Source of the DNA: Methanothrix sp.
GTDB taxonomy: Archaea > Halobacteriota > Methanosarcinia > Methanotrichales > Methanotrichaceae
Reading direction: 5' to 3'
Length of the DNA stretch: 5,325 bases
NCBI GenBank assembly: GCA_028688535.1
Contig: JAQTXY010000165.1
Span: 1 to 5,325, forward strand
In this document: in pieces, positions 1 to 5,092 of the stretch
Position numbering within the stretch: position 1 is the first letter of the stretch
Layout: the number at the start of each line of letters is the position of its first letter
Made by a program: the position numbers and the translations under genes
Notes under the pieces: model-generated
What the model was told of the DNA's origin: nothing
The model's input: the letters and a program-made list of their open reading frames with translations, nothing else
Databases searched by the model: none

Positions 1-41
1 ATATGCCTAGTGGCGGCTATTGTCAGGGGAGGATGGTAGCC

Positions 42-212
42 ATGGAAAACAGAGGAGAGAAGTGGGCAGGATTCGGCATGACCGAACATCCAACCATCAC
101 TCCACTTTTTCATAGAGATGTCTTATTAGAGCAACGCATCTGTTTGCTGGAGCGACTTGCAGAGTGCGCCAATGAGATCAAAAGGATTGATGAACAACTG
201 AAGGTGATTTGA
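42..212 (+). CDS. possible small coiled-coil protein, function unknown
   Basis: This is an open frame of 56 codons from ATG 42 to a TGA at 210-212. I chose ATG 42 because a GGGGAGGA ribosome binding site (26-33) lies about 8 nt upstream; in-frame ATGs at 3 and 33 have no such site. The second half, from about residue 27, is rich in Leu, Glu, Lys and Arg (VLLEQRICLLERLAECANEI) and would form an amphipathic helix, possibly a short coiled coil. There is no signal peptide, membrane segment or cysteine motif. I do not recognise the family. The frame is open to the left edge, so this could also be the C-terminus of a longer gene cut by the window. It ends just before a TnpB right-end remnant, so it may be host sequence flanking the transposon. 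Confidence 0.4.
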   Translation: MENRGEKWAGFGMTEHPTITPLFHRDVLLEQRICLLERLAECANEIKRIDEQLKVI

Positions 213-223
213 GGCAATTATAG

Positions 224-304
224 AAAAGCAGGCAGAAGACCCGCTCCCTTCAGGGGGGCGGGATGAATGCCGTACCTACTGCTATTGAACTTGAAGCGAA
301 ATAG
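224..304 (+). pseudogene. remnant of a second TnpB gene tail and its right end
   Basis: After a TAG at 221-223, an open frame runs to a TAG at 302-304. It reads KSRQKTRSLQGGG followed by MNAVPTAIELEAK. It spans a hairpin (240-262) and has the same codon phase over the hairpin loop (CTT CAG GGG, giving LQG) as the region just after the intact tnpB stop, which would read EALPLQGYGRKS. TnpB proteins of IS1341-type elements often end in a low-complexity tail that runs through the right-end hairpin. I infer that this is the last 26 codons or so of a different TnpB element whose body is gone. No catalytic or zinc-finger sequence survives to the left. The alternative is that it belongs to the left end of the present element. 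Confidence 0.5.
235..273 (+). repeat. RE-like hairpin, degenerate direct copy of the tnpB right end
   Basis: GAAG (235-238) precedes a stem of 9 bp, 240-248 with 254-262, closed by a 5-nt TTCAG loop and with one T-G pair. The copy at 1498-1534 has the same order: GAAG, C-rich arm, TTCAGGGG, GGGA, then a GAA-containing end. The two copies are in direct, not inverted, orientation. The terminal bases differ: GATGAATGCC here against GAGGAAGTCAC on the right. Confidence 0.6.
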
Positions 305-322
305 ATATCTAGTTAGGGGTCC

Positions 323-333
323 ATAAATATTTT
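323..333 (+). promoter_or_regulatory. TATA-like box upstream of tnpB
   Basis: ATAAATATTTT is centred about 24 nt before the tnpB ATG at 352. That is the usual distance from an archaeal TATA box to the transcription start, so the mRNA would start at or very near the ATG and be almost leaderless. A GGAG at 337-340 is 11 nt from the ATG, which is far for a ribosome binding site and fits this reading. It is an AT-rich match only, with no clear BRE. Confidence 0.4.
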
Positions 334-351
334 AGTGGAGAAGAGACCGGG

Positions 352-1497
352 ATGAAGACTGCCTACAAGTTCAGGATGTACCCTAACAAGCAACAAGAAG
401 CTTCGTTAGACTTGACTCTTGATACTTGCAGGTATCTCTATAATTGGGCATTGGCAGACCGAAAGAATGCCTACGAACAAGAAGGCATCAGCCGAAGCTA
501 TGAGGACCAAGCAGCCATGTTGGTGGCTGAGAAGAAAGACGGAAACTTCAAAGGCGTCTTTTCGCAGGTACTTCAAGATGTTCTTCGCAGGCTGGATAAG
601 TCCTTCAAATCATTCTTCCGAAGGGTCAAGAATGGAGAGACACCTGGATATCCTCGATTCAAAGGAAAAGGCTGGTATAAGTCGTTCACCTATCCGCAAG
701 TTGGATTCAAGCTCGATGGTTCAAAACTGACTCTATCCAAGATCGGTTCCATCAGGATCTTCAAGCACAGGGAAGTTGAGGGGAAGATCAAGACCTGCAC
801 CATCAAGAAAGATAATCTAGGTCACTGGTATGCGATCTTGGTATCTGAGGTTGAAGATGTATCTCCGATTGAGCCAAAGACCGCTATTGGTGTAGATGTG
901 GGCCTGAAGAGCCTGGTTGCTCTCTCCACGGGTGAAGCGGTTGCATATCCAAGGTACTACGTCCAAGCTGAAAACAAGCTTGCAGTAGCCCAAAGAGACC
1001 TTTCGAGAAAGAAGAGCGGATCAGCAAACAGACTGAAGGCAAAAGTCAAAGTAGCAAAGCTACATCAAAAGATCCAGCACCATCGAGATGAATTTCTGCA
1101 TCAAGTATCCAGGATGATTGTAGATTCAGCCGATTTAATTGTATTTGAGAACCTTAATATTTCAGGTATGCTTAAGAATCACAATCTTGCAAAGCATATT
1201 CAAGATCATGCATGGGGAAAGCTAATCCAGTTCGCTATAAGCAAAGCTGCAAAGGCTGGCAAAATGGTTGAACTGGTAGACGCGAGATACACATCTCAGA
1301 AATGCTCCCAGTGTGGCATAATGGTCCCTAAGACGCTGGCAGATCGAATCCATCTTTGCCCGAACTGTGGGCTAGAGATGGATCGAGACATCAATGCCAG
1401 CTTGAACATTCGCACCCTCGGACTGAGGGGAAGAGCCTATCAAGATCCGACCCCTACTTTGTGCAAATCATCAAAGCAAGTTAGATCGATGACGTAG
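352..1497 (+). CDS. tnpB: TnpB, RNA-guided endonuclease of an IS200/IS605-type element
   Basis: This 381-residue protein belongs to the TnpB/OrfB family, the RNA-guided DNA nucleases ancestral to Cas12. Known members use an omegaRNA from the element's right end to cut DNA next to a short target-adjacent motif, which favours retention of the element. The N-terminal part (about 1-120) has the usual opening (YKFRMYPNKQQ) and a TPGYPRFKGKGWYKSF stretch. The RuvC-like domain has D182 in AIGVDVGLKS, E266 in VFENLNISGM, and the DRD motif at 344-346, with D346 probably the third catalytic residue. Between the last two lies a four-cysteine zinc finger, C318-x2-C321 and C336-x2-C339. All key residues are present and the frame is unbroken, so it looks functional. 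The C-terminus stops at a TAG just before the right-end hairpin; reading on would add 14 residues in the style of a normal TnpB tail. No tnpA is present. Codon use and GC content are moderate, unlike the AT-rich neighbour downstream. Confidence 0.95.
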   Translation: MKTAYKFRMYPNKQQEASLDLTLDTCRYLYNWALADRKNAYEQEGISRSYEDQAAMLVAEKKDGNFKGVFSQVLQDVLRRLDKSFKSFFRRVKNGETPGYPRFKGKGWYKSFTYPQVGFKLDGSKLTLSKIGSIRIFKHREVEGKIKTCTIKKDNLGHWYAILVSEVEDVSPIEPKTAIGVDVGLKSLVALSTGEAVAYPRYYVQAENKLAVAQRDLSRKKSGSANRLKAKVKVAKLHQKIQHHRDEFLHQVSRMIVDSADLIVFENLNISGMLKNHNLAKHIQDHAWGKLIQFAISKAAKAGKMVELVDARYTSQKCSQCGIMVPKTLADRIHLCPNCGLEMDRDINASLNIRTLGLRGRAYQDPTPTLCKSSKQVRSMT

Positions 1498-1550
1498 GAA
1501 GCCCTGCCCCTTCAGGGGTATGGGAGGAAGTCACAAAGATGAAGATCAGA
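1411..1550 (+). ncRNA. predicted omegaRNA/reRNA with guide at its 3' end
   Basis: TnpB omegaRNAs are processed from the tnpB 3' end plus the right end and continue into flanking DNA, which serves as the guide. Several pairings are visible here. CCCTC 1415-1419 pairs with GAGGG 1425-1429. An outer stem CCTAC 1453-1457 with GTAGG 1494-1498 encloses TTTG 1458-1461 with CAAA 1472-1475. The terminal hairpin 1502-1524 has inner CCCC/GGGG, a TTCA loop and one bulged T at 1521. The scaffold should end at 1534 (TCAC), and the guide would begin AAAGATGAAGATCAGA at 1535. The 5' end and guide length are guesses. This is inferred from family knowledge and pairing by eye. Confidence 0.5.
1498..1534 (+). 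repeat. right end (RE) of the TnpB element with subterminal hairpin
   Basis: GAAG is followed by an imperfect stem (1502-1510 with 1515-1524: CCCC/GGGG, a G-T pair, a T-A pair, a bulged T, then CCC/GGG) with a TTCA loop. It is followed by AGGAAGTCAC. This is the layout typical of IS1341-type right ends, where a TCAC/TCAA-like tetranucleotide forms the cleavage end. The end therefore probably falls after 1534. Confidence 0.7.
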
Positions 1551-2028
1551 GCTTAAGCTGGCATAATTTGCCACAATTTTCGCATAGAATTTCTATTTTA
1601 TTGATATTTTCCAAATTTGGCTTGATATGCGCAAGATTGTTTTGACTCGGCTCATTGGTTATCTCGCGGCTTATCAATTTATTTTGCTTTCTTCGCATAT
1701 ATTCGTACGCAATCTCAGGGTCTAATTTATATCTCTCTATGTAGGTTCTTCTTGAGAGGTATTCACCGGAAGCAGAAATATATATCGGATCTCCTATTAT
1801 TGGCATGATCTTTCCGGACGGTAGAATCCATTCAAAACCTTGCGGTGGTTTGCCAAACAATTCCTGGATAGAGTCAGGATCGTTCGGATCAATGGATAGA
1901 TTGTTAAGTGAACCACAAATACTACAGATAAATTCGATTTCACATCTCGTATTTATCTCTATAGAATCGATATTCACAATATTCTTTTCTGCGCATTTGT
2001 GGCATTGTACATCCAGTTTTGCTCCCAC
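1546..2028 (-). CDS. hypothetical protein with three CxxC motifs (zinc-ribbon-like)
   Basis: This 160-residue protein is not recognised. The N-terminus has C9-x2-C12 and C35-x2-C38, spaced like the two knuckles of a zinc ribbon, which may bind one zinc. The C-terminus has a third motif, C149-x2-C152, plus C156, with no partner pair nearby, so it might bind metal in a dimer or with another protein. The middle (about 59-112) is a conserved-looking core (GFEWILPSGKIMPIIGDPIY) followed by a charged helical stretch, and the linker at 115-140 is Asn/Lys-rich. There is no signal peptide or membrane segment, so it is likely cytosolic. The start is GTG at 2028, preceded by GGAGGG (2040-2035) six nt upstream; an ATG two bases earlier is out of frame. 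The gene is clearly more AT-rich than the ribosomal operon, which suggests acquired or accessory DNA. It converges on tnpB, and its stop codon is 11 nt beyond the element's right end. A DNA- or RNA-binding role is conceivable but unproven. Confidence 0.8.
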   Translation of the reverse strand: MGAKLDVQCHKCAEKNIVNIDSIEINTRCEIEFICSICGSLNNLSIDPNDPDSIQELFGKPPQGFEWILPSGKIMPIIGDPIYISASGEYLSRRTYIERYKLDPEIAYEYMRRKQNKLISREITNEPSQNNLAHIKPNLENINKIEILCENCGKLCQLKL

Positions 2029-2060
2029 ATTGGTCCCTCCGATAATAAATTATTTAAGGT

Positions 2061-2072
2061 TAATATAAATAG
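2061..2072 (-). promoter_or_regulatory. TATA-like box for the zinc-motif gene
   Basis: On the minus strand this reads CTATTTATATTA, centred about 38 nt before the GTG start at 2028. A start of transcription about 25 nt downstream would fall near 2041, just before the GGAGGG ribosome binding site, giving a very short leader. An upstream alternative, TATTATAAC at 2090-2082, would give a leader of about 35 nt. Confidence 0.45.
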
Positions 2073-2090
2073 TTATACTAAGTTATAATA
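2071..2090. repeat. two 10-bp direct repeats next to the promoter
   Basis: AGTTATACTA (2071-2080) is followed at once by AGTTATAATA (2081-2090), with 9 of 10 bases identical. They sit directly upstream of the TATA-like box of the minus-strand gene, one helical turn apart. They could be an operator, or just AT-rich coincidence. Confidence 0.4.
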
Positions 2091-2130
2091 CTTACTAGCG
2101 ATAATACCTAAATGTAAATCTAAAATACAG

Positions 2131-2171
2131 GAAAATAGGCGCGTGATTTCATTGCGCCTATCTCTTTTTTT
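2131..2171 (-). terminator. hairpin terminator after rps7
   Basis: Perfect 8-bp arms, ATAGGCGC (2135-2142) and GCGCCTAT (2154-2161), enclose an 11-nt loop, starting 24 nt beyond the rps7 stop codon. On the minus strand the hairpin is followed by TTTTC, and TATTTTAG lies a little further on, so it can end the rpo-ribosomal protein transcript. On the plus strand it is followed by TCTC and seven Ts (2165-2171), so it may work in both directions. Confidence 0.6.
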
Positions 2172-2184
2172 GCAAAAATCAGTC

Positions 2185-2742
2185 TTATCTCGCCGCTTTG
2201 GCCACGCGCTCCACACTGTCCCTGTGGTTGATGGCGTAGCTCTTGACATCTCGGTTGGCTGCGGCAATGATCTCGTCAGCCAGCGCCACTTCAGCGGTCT
2301 TGGTCTTCTTGAAAGATGCAGCATGTGCGCCCTTGGACAGGAACATGAGGGCCGTATCCACGCGCCTCTGGGGAGATGTATCCACGGCTTTGGGCACAGT
2401 TATGCCGCCGTACTTGAGACGAACAACCTCTTCTCGCGGTCCGGCATTGGCTATGGCCTTGGTCAAAACGGATAGCGGGTTCTCCTTGGTCTTCTTGGCA
2501 ACTATGTCAAATGCCTTCTCGACTATGCCGTAGGCCTTGAGCTTCTTGCCCGTGTTCTTCTCCTTTCTCATCATCTTGTTTACCAAGCGCTCTACGATGT
2601 GCTGCTCTGACTTCTTGAATTGCTGTTTGGCATGCTTGCCGCCAGAAATCATGACAGACTTGGATGCCAGGTTCATGTAGCCCTTAGTGCTAGGATCTGT
2701 AACCTCGACCTCAGAAGCATCCCATTTGCCGAATAGCTTCAC
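2185..2742 (-). CDS. rps7: 30S ribosomal protein uS7 (S7)
   Basis: uS7 is a primary 16S rRNA-binding protein that nucleates assembly of the 30S head and lies near the mRNA exit. The archaeal form is recognised from KLFGKWD at the N-terminus, [46 protein letters not shown], the PQRRVD motif and the C-terminal ERVAKAAR. The length of 185 residues is normal for archaea. A GTG at 2751 would overlap the rps12 TGA (GTGA) and add three residues (MII). I prefer the GTG at 2742 because GAGGTGA (2754-2748) sits 5 nt before it, and the product then begins close to KLFGKWD as in homologues. It is the last gene of this operon segment, stops at TAA, and is followed by a hairpin terminator rather than by an EF-2 gene. 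Confidence 0.95.
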   Translation of the reverse strand: MKLFGKWDASEVEVTDPSTKGYMNLASKSVMISGGKHAKQQFKKSEQHIVERLVNKMMRKEKNTGKKLKAYGIVEKAFDIVAKKTKENPLSVLTKAIANAGPREEVVRLKYGGITVPKAVDTSPQRRVDTALMFLSKGAHAASFKKTKTAEVALADEIIAAANRDVKSYAINHRDSVERVAKAAR

Positions 2743-2747
2743 AATAA

Positions 2748-3176
2748 TCACCTCACCGGCTTTTCCTTTCTCCCTCGGACAAGCTCCAGCAAGGAGACAT
2801 TATTGACAGCGATAACCTTGAATCTGACACCAGGGATATCTCCCATGGATCGTCCCTGACGACCGCCGATACGATCGACAGTGACCTCGTCATGCTCATC
2901 TATGAATCCGATGGCCCCATCGCCCGGAGCAAAAGCTGTAACCTGACGGCCATTCTTGATGAGCTGTATGCGCACCGCCTTTCTTATGGCTGAGTTGGGC
3001 TGCTTAGCCTCAATTCCGACCTTCTCGAGAACTATTCCCCGTCCCATAGGCGCTCCACCCAGGGGGTCAGCCTTCATCTTGCTCCCCGACATCCTTCGGA
3101 TATACTTAGGATCGCTCCACCGGAGCGCCTTCCTATCACTCTCCAGTTTCCTGGCGGCATAGATTCCATTTCCCAT
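2748..3176 (-). CDS. rps12: 30S ribosomal protein uS12 (S12)
   Basis: uS12 lies at the decoding centre of the 30S subunit and helps control tRNA selection accuracy. At 142 residues it has the archaeal/eukaryotic length. The signature decoding-centre loops are present: KQPNSAIRK at 58-66 and [19 protein letters not shown] at about 104-122. The N-terminus carries the archaeal extension [20 protein letters not shown]. The ATG at 3176 has GGTGA five nt upstream. The gap to nusA is 29 nt, the longest inside this operon segment, and shows no promoter-like element. Its TGA is within a few bases of the rps7 start, so the two are likely translationally coupled. Confidence 0.97.
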   Translation of the reverse strand: MGNGIYAARKLESDRKALRWSDPKYIRRMSGSKMKADPLGGAPMGRGIVLEKVGIEAKQPNSAIRKAVRIQLIKNGRQVTAFAPGDGAIGFIDEHDEVTVDRIGGRQGRSMGDIPGVRFKVIAVNNVSLLELVRGRKEKPVR

Positions 3177-3205
3177 TTATTTCACCTTGAGTAAATCGCA
3201 AACAG

Positions 3206-3637
3206 CTATTGAATTATGATATCATCAACACCATGATGCCTCTGCGCAAGCATCTTGGCTTTTAATATGTTTCGGCCATCTCTGCCGATGGCAATGCCTT
3301 TGTCCTTATTTGCTACCTCTACATAAGCCAATCGCTTATTGTTCTTGTCAACGACCATAACATTCTTTATGGCCGCCGGCTGGAAGAGGTTCTCCAAGAA
3401 TTCCTTTACATCGTCGCTGTACTCGACGATCTCTATCTGCTTTCCTACCGACTTCTTGACCCGGTTGATGTTTGAGCCCTTTCGGCCTATGGCTGCGCCC
3501 ATATCTCCTTTTTTTATGACAAAAATGATGCGTTCGTTCTCCGCATCTACGACGCAATCTCTGGCCATGCCGCCCGTCAGGCTCTCGAACAAAGCAATAT
3601 ATCTGATTCCTTCGGTGGTGAGCTTAAACTCACTCAT
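3206..3637 (-). CDS. nusA: archaeal NusA-like KH-domain transcription factor
   Basis: This 143-residue protein is the short archaeal NusA homologue. It consists of two KH domains and lacks the N-terminal polymerase-binding and S1 domains of bacterial NusA. KH1 carries the GxxG loop GRKG at 51-54 and KH2 carries GRDG at 118-121, the usual RNA-binding signatures. FLENLFQPAAIKNV (80-93) forms the bridge between them. It is thought to bind RNA in connection with transcription elongation or termination, although its exact role in archaea is not settled. The ATG at 3637 overlaps the rpl30e TGA as ATGA, with GAGGTG about 7 nt upstream. Its place between RNA polymerase and ribosomal protein genes is the conserved archaeal order. 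Confidence 0.95.
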   Translation of the reverse strand: MSEFKLTTEGIRYIALFESLTGGMARDCVVDAENERIIFVIKKGDMGAAIGRKGSNINRVKKSVGKQIEIVEYSDDVKEFLENLFQPAAIKNVMVVDKNNKRLAYVEVANKDKGIAIGRDGRNILKAKMLAQRHHGVDDIIIQ

Positions 3638-3942
3638 GCCTCAACACCTCGGATCTCGCGCTGCAGTGCCATTATCTCCGAGTCACCTGGCTCGATGATG
3701 GCCAAGGCGGCCACGGAGAAGGGTTTCCCGCAGGCAGATCCGAGGTCCTTGCCCATACCCTGGTAACCGTAGACTGGGACGTCTATGGTCTCCAGTTGCA
3801 TCCTTACTTCCGCAGGACAATCTACCGCGAACACTATGAGTTTAGCCTGTCCGTCAAGTCCTGTTTCAACGGTCCTATTCGATCCTAGCACCACTTTTCC
3901 GGTTCTGATGGAACTTCTTAGGGCTCTATCTACGTTTATCAT
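3634..3942 (-). CDS. rpl30e: 50S ribosomal protein eL30 (L30e)
   Basis: eL30 is a small protein of the L7Ae/L30e RNA-binding fold, found in archaeal and eukaryotic large subunits. The 102-residue product has GKVVLGSNRT (15-24), the central KLIVFAVDCPAEV strand region, and LGSACGKPFSVAALAI (67-82), all typical of the family. I start it at ATG 3942 because GAGGTAA lies about 5 nt upstream and MINVDRALRSSI is the usual beginning. A longer frame from 3993 would overlap rpoA2 by 41 nt and adds an unrelated stretch. The gap from the rpoA2 TGA is 10 nt, and the gene's own stop overlaps nusA, so it is deep inside the operon. Confidence 0.95.
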   Translation of the reverse strand: MINVDRALRSSIRTGKVVLGSNRTVETGLDGQAKLIVFAVDCPAEVRMQLETIDVPVYGYQGMGKDLGSACGKPFSVAALAIIEPGDSEIMALQREIRGVEA

Positions 3943-3952
3943 CGTTATTACC

Positions 3953-5092
3953 TCATCTCTTGATTGCCACCAGGGTAACGTCACCCGTGCCAAGCTGTAT
4001 AGGCTGGCCGACGATTACGTTCTCCGTCACACCTCTCAGGTCGTCTATGTCCCCGCGAATGGCCGCATCCAGAATATGATTGACGGTGACCTCGAAGGCA
4101 GCTCTGGCCAGCACACTGGCCTTTTCGCCTGAGACGCCATGTCGTCCGATCTGTTTTAGCTCCCCGTCTACGGTCATGATGTCCGCCACCAGCATGATAT
4201 GTCGCACATCTACAGAGAGACCCTGTTCGCGTAGCGTGTCAGTGGCTTCATTTATGATGGCATTTCGTGCCGCCTCGATGCCAAGCACCTCTCCGATCTC
4301 GCTTATATTATTAGTTTTGATGCGGGTTGGGTCCACTCCCTCAAACTGCATGACTTTCTTGATCGAAGAGCCTTCCGTATAAAGGATGTACTCATCTCCT
4401 TCCTTGCGGATGACGACGCGCTTGATGCCCTCAACACCTTTGAGCGATATTCGCTTGATCTTTTCTACCAGCTGTAGTAGTTCCCGGTAAGAGGGCTCCT
4501 TGGGAACCATCACCAGCAGGTTTTCTTTTTGATCTACATTAAGACCGGTTTCCTCTTTCAATCTTGAAGCGACCTCTTCGGCAGTGATCTTTCTTTGCTC
4601 CATTGCACTGGGATTCAACTCAATGATTACATTCATCTCTGCCAGATCGGTAGCTATGGATCCCAGGTGGAGAATGGATGTGGACTCTATGGCCCAGGCC
4701 ACTTCTCTTGCCAGGTCACGATCGTGGGCATAATCCTGATTAAGCTTTATGGTCATAGTAGGTGTAGAGGGAATCTTCCTCGCGTCCACAATCTCTATGA
4801 GCCTCGGCAAACCCAGGGTTACGTTGATTTCAGCCACACCGGCGTAGTGGAAGGTACGCATGGTCATCTGAGTGCCGGGTTCACCAATGGACTGAGCCGC
4901 GACAACGCCCACCGCCTCGCATGACTCGACTTTAGAGTGCTGGTAGTCAGAGGCCACCTGGGATATGATATCCTCCAGTTGCTCTGAGCTTATTGTAGCT
5001 CCTTTTAACCCGTTTTCTATTGCTTCCTTGATGCTCGGGGGAAGGTCAAGCTCCACTAGCTTCTCTGTGATATCTTTTTCTGTGAGGATCAT
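3953..5092 (-). CDS. rpoA2: DNA-directed RNA polymerase subunit A'' (Rpo1C)
   Basis: This is the C-terminal part of the archaeal largest RNA polymerase subunit, equal to the end of bacterial beta' or eukaryotic Rpb1. At 379 residues it is of normal length. [18 protein letters not shown] (65-82) is the hallmark of the trigger loop, which closes on the incoming nucleotide. [13 protein letters not shown] follows at 94-106 as in all archaeal A'' proteins. The C-terminal clamp/cleft region contains [13 protein letters not shown], then [20 protein letters not shown] at about 304-324, and ends [18 protein letters not shown]. The ATG at 5092 overlaps the rpoA1 TGA as ATGA, so the two halves of the subunit are translationally coupled and should be made in equal amount. 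No frameshift or intein is present. Confidence 0.98.
   Translation of the reverse strand: MILTEKDITEKLVELDLPPSIKEAIENGLKGATISSEQLEDIISQVASDYQHSKVESCEAVGVVAAQSIGEPGTQMTMRTFHYAGVAEINVTLGLPRLIEIVDARKIPSTPTMTIKLNQDYAHDRDLAREVAWAIESTSILHLGSIATDLAEMNVIIELNPSAMEQRKITAEEVASRLKEETGLNVDQKENLLVMVPKEPSYRELLQLVEKIKRISLKGVEGIKRVVIRKEGDEYILYTEGSSIKKVMQFEGVDPTRIKTNNISEIGEVLGIEAARNAIINEATDTLREQGLSVDVRHIMLVADIMTVDGELKQIGRHGVSGEKASVLARAAFEVTVNHILDAAIRGDIDDLRGVTENVIVGQPIQLGTGDVTLVAIKR

Larger units (their letters stand above)
240..1534 (+). mobile_element. TnpB-only IS200/IS605-superfamily element (IS1341 type)
   Basis: The element carries tnpB but no Y1 tyrosine transposase gene (tnpA), so any mobility would need TnpA supplied in trans. 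The right end is well marked: GAAG (1498-1501), a hairpin (1502-1524) and GAGGAAGTCAC ending at 1534. The left end is uncertain. The hairpin at 240-262 is used here as an outer limit, but it looks more like the right end of an older element, so the true left end may lie between about 263 and 350. No target duplication is expected for this superfamily and none was seen. The empty site should read as a short target-adjacent motif joined to AAAGATGAAGATCAG. Confidence 0.6.

Noticed and set aside
240..1534. The two direct hairpin copies as long terminal or CRISPR-like repeats
   Set aside because: There are only two diverged copies about 1.26 kb apart, each built like a TnpB right end, with no spacer-repeat periodicity.
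1550..1559. Perfect palindrome AGCTTAAGCT beside the element's right end
   Set aside because: It is only 10 bp, made of codons for the LKL C-terminus, with no second copy seen and no known role in IS200/IS605 target choice.
1805..2068. 87-codon plus-strand frame opposite the zinc-motif gene
   Set aside because: It is antisense to a gene with a good start, and has no ribosome binding site or recognisable domain.
2073..2324. 83-codon minus-strand frame overlapping the end of rps7
   Set aside because: It is in another frame over the rps7 3' end and the terminator, has an Arg-rich arbitrary composition and no ribosome binding site; it is a shadow of rps7.
3943..3993. Longer N-terminus for eL30 (17 extra residues)
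   Set aside because: It would overlap rpoA2, and the ribosome binding site and family start both favour ATG 3942.
3339..4382. Several plus-strand frames of 100-119 codons opposite nusA, rpl30e and rpoA2
   Set aside because: They are antisense to unmistakable conserved genes, and the Ser/Thr/Met-rich products are typical of reverse-strand shadows.
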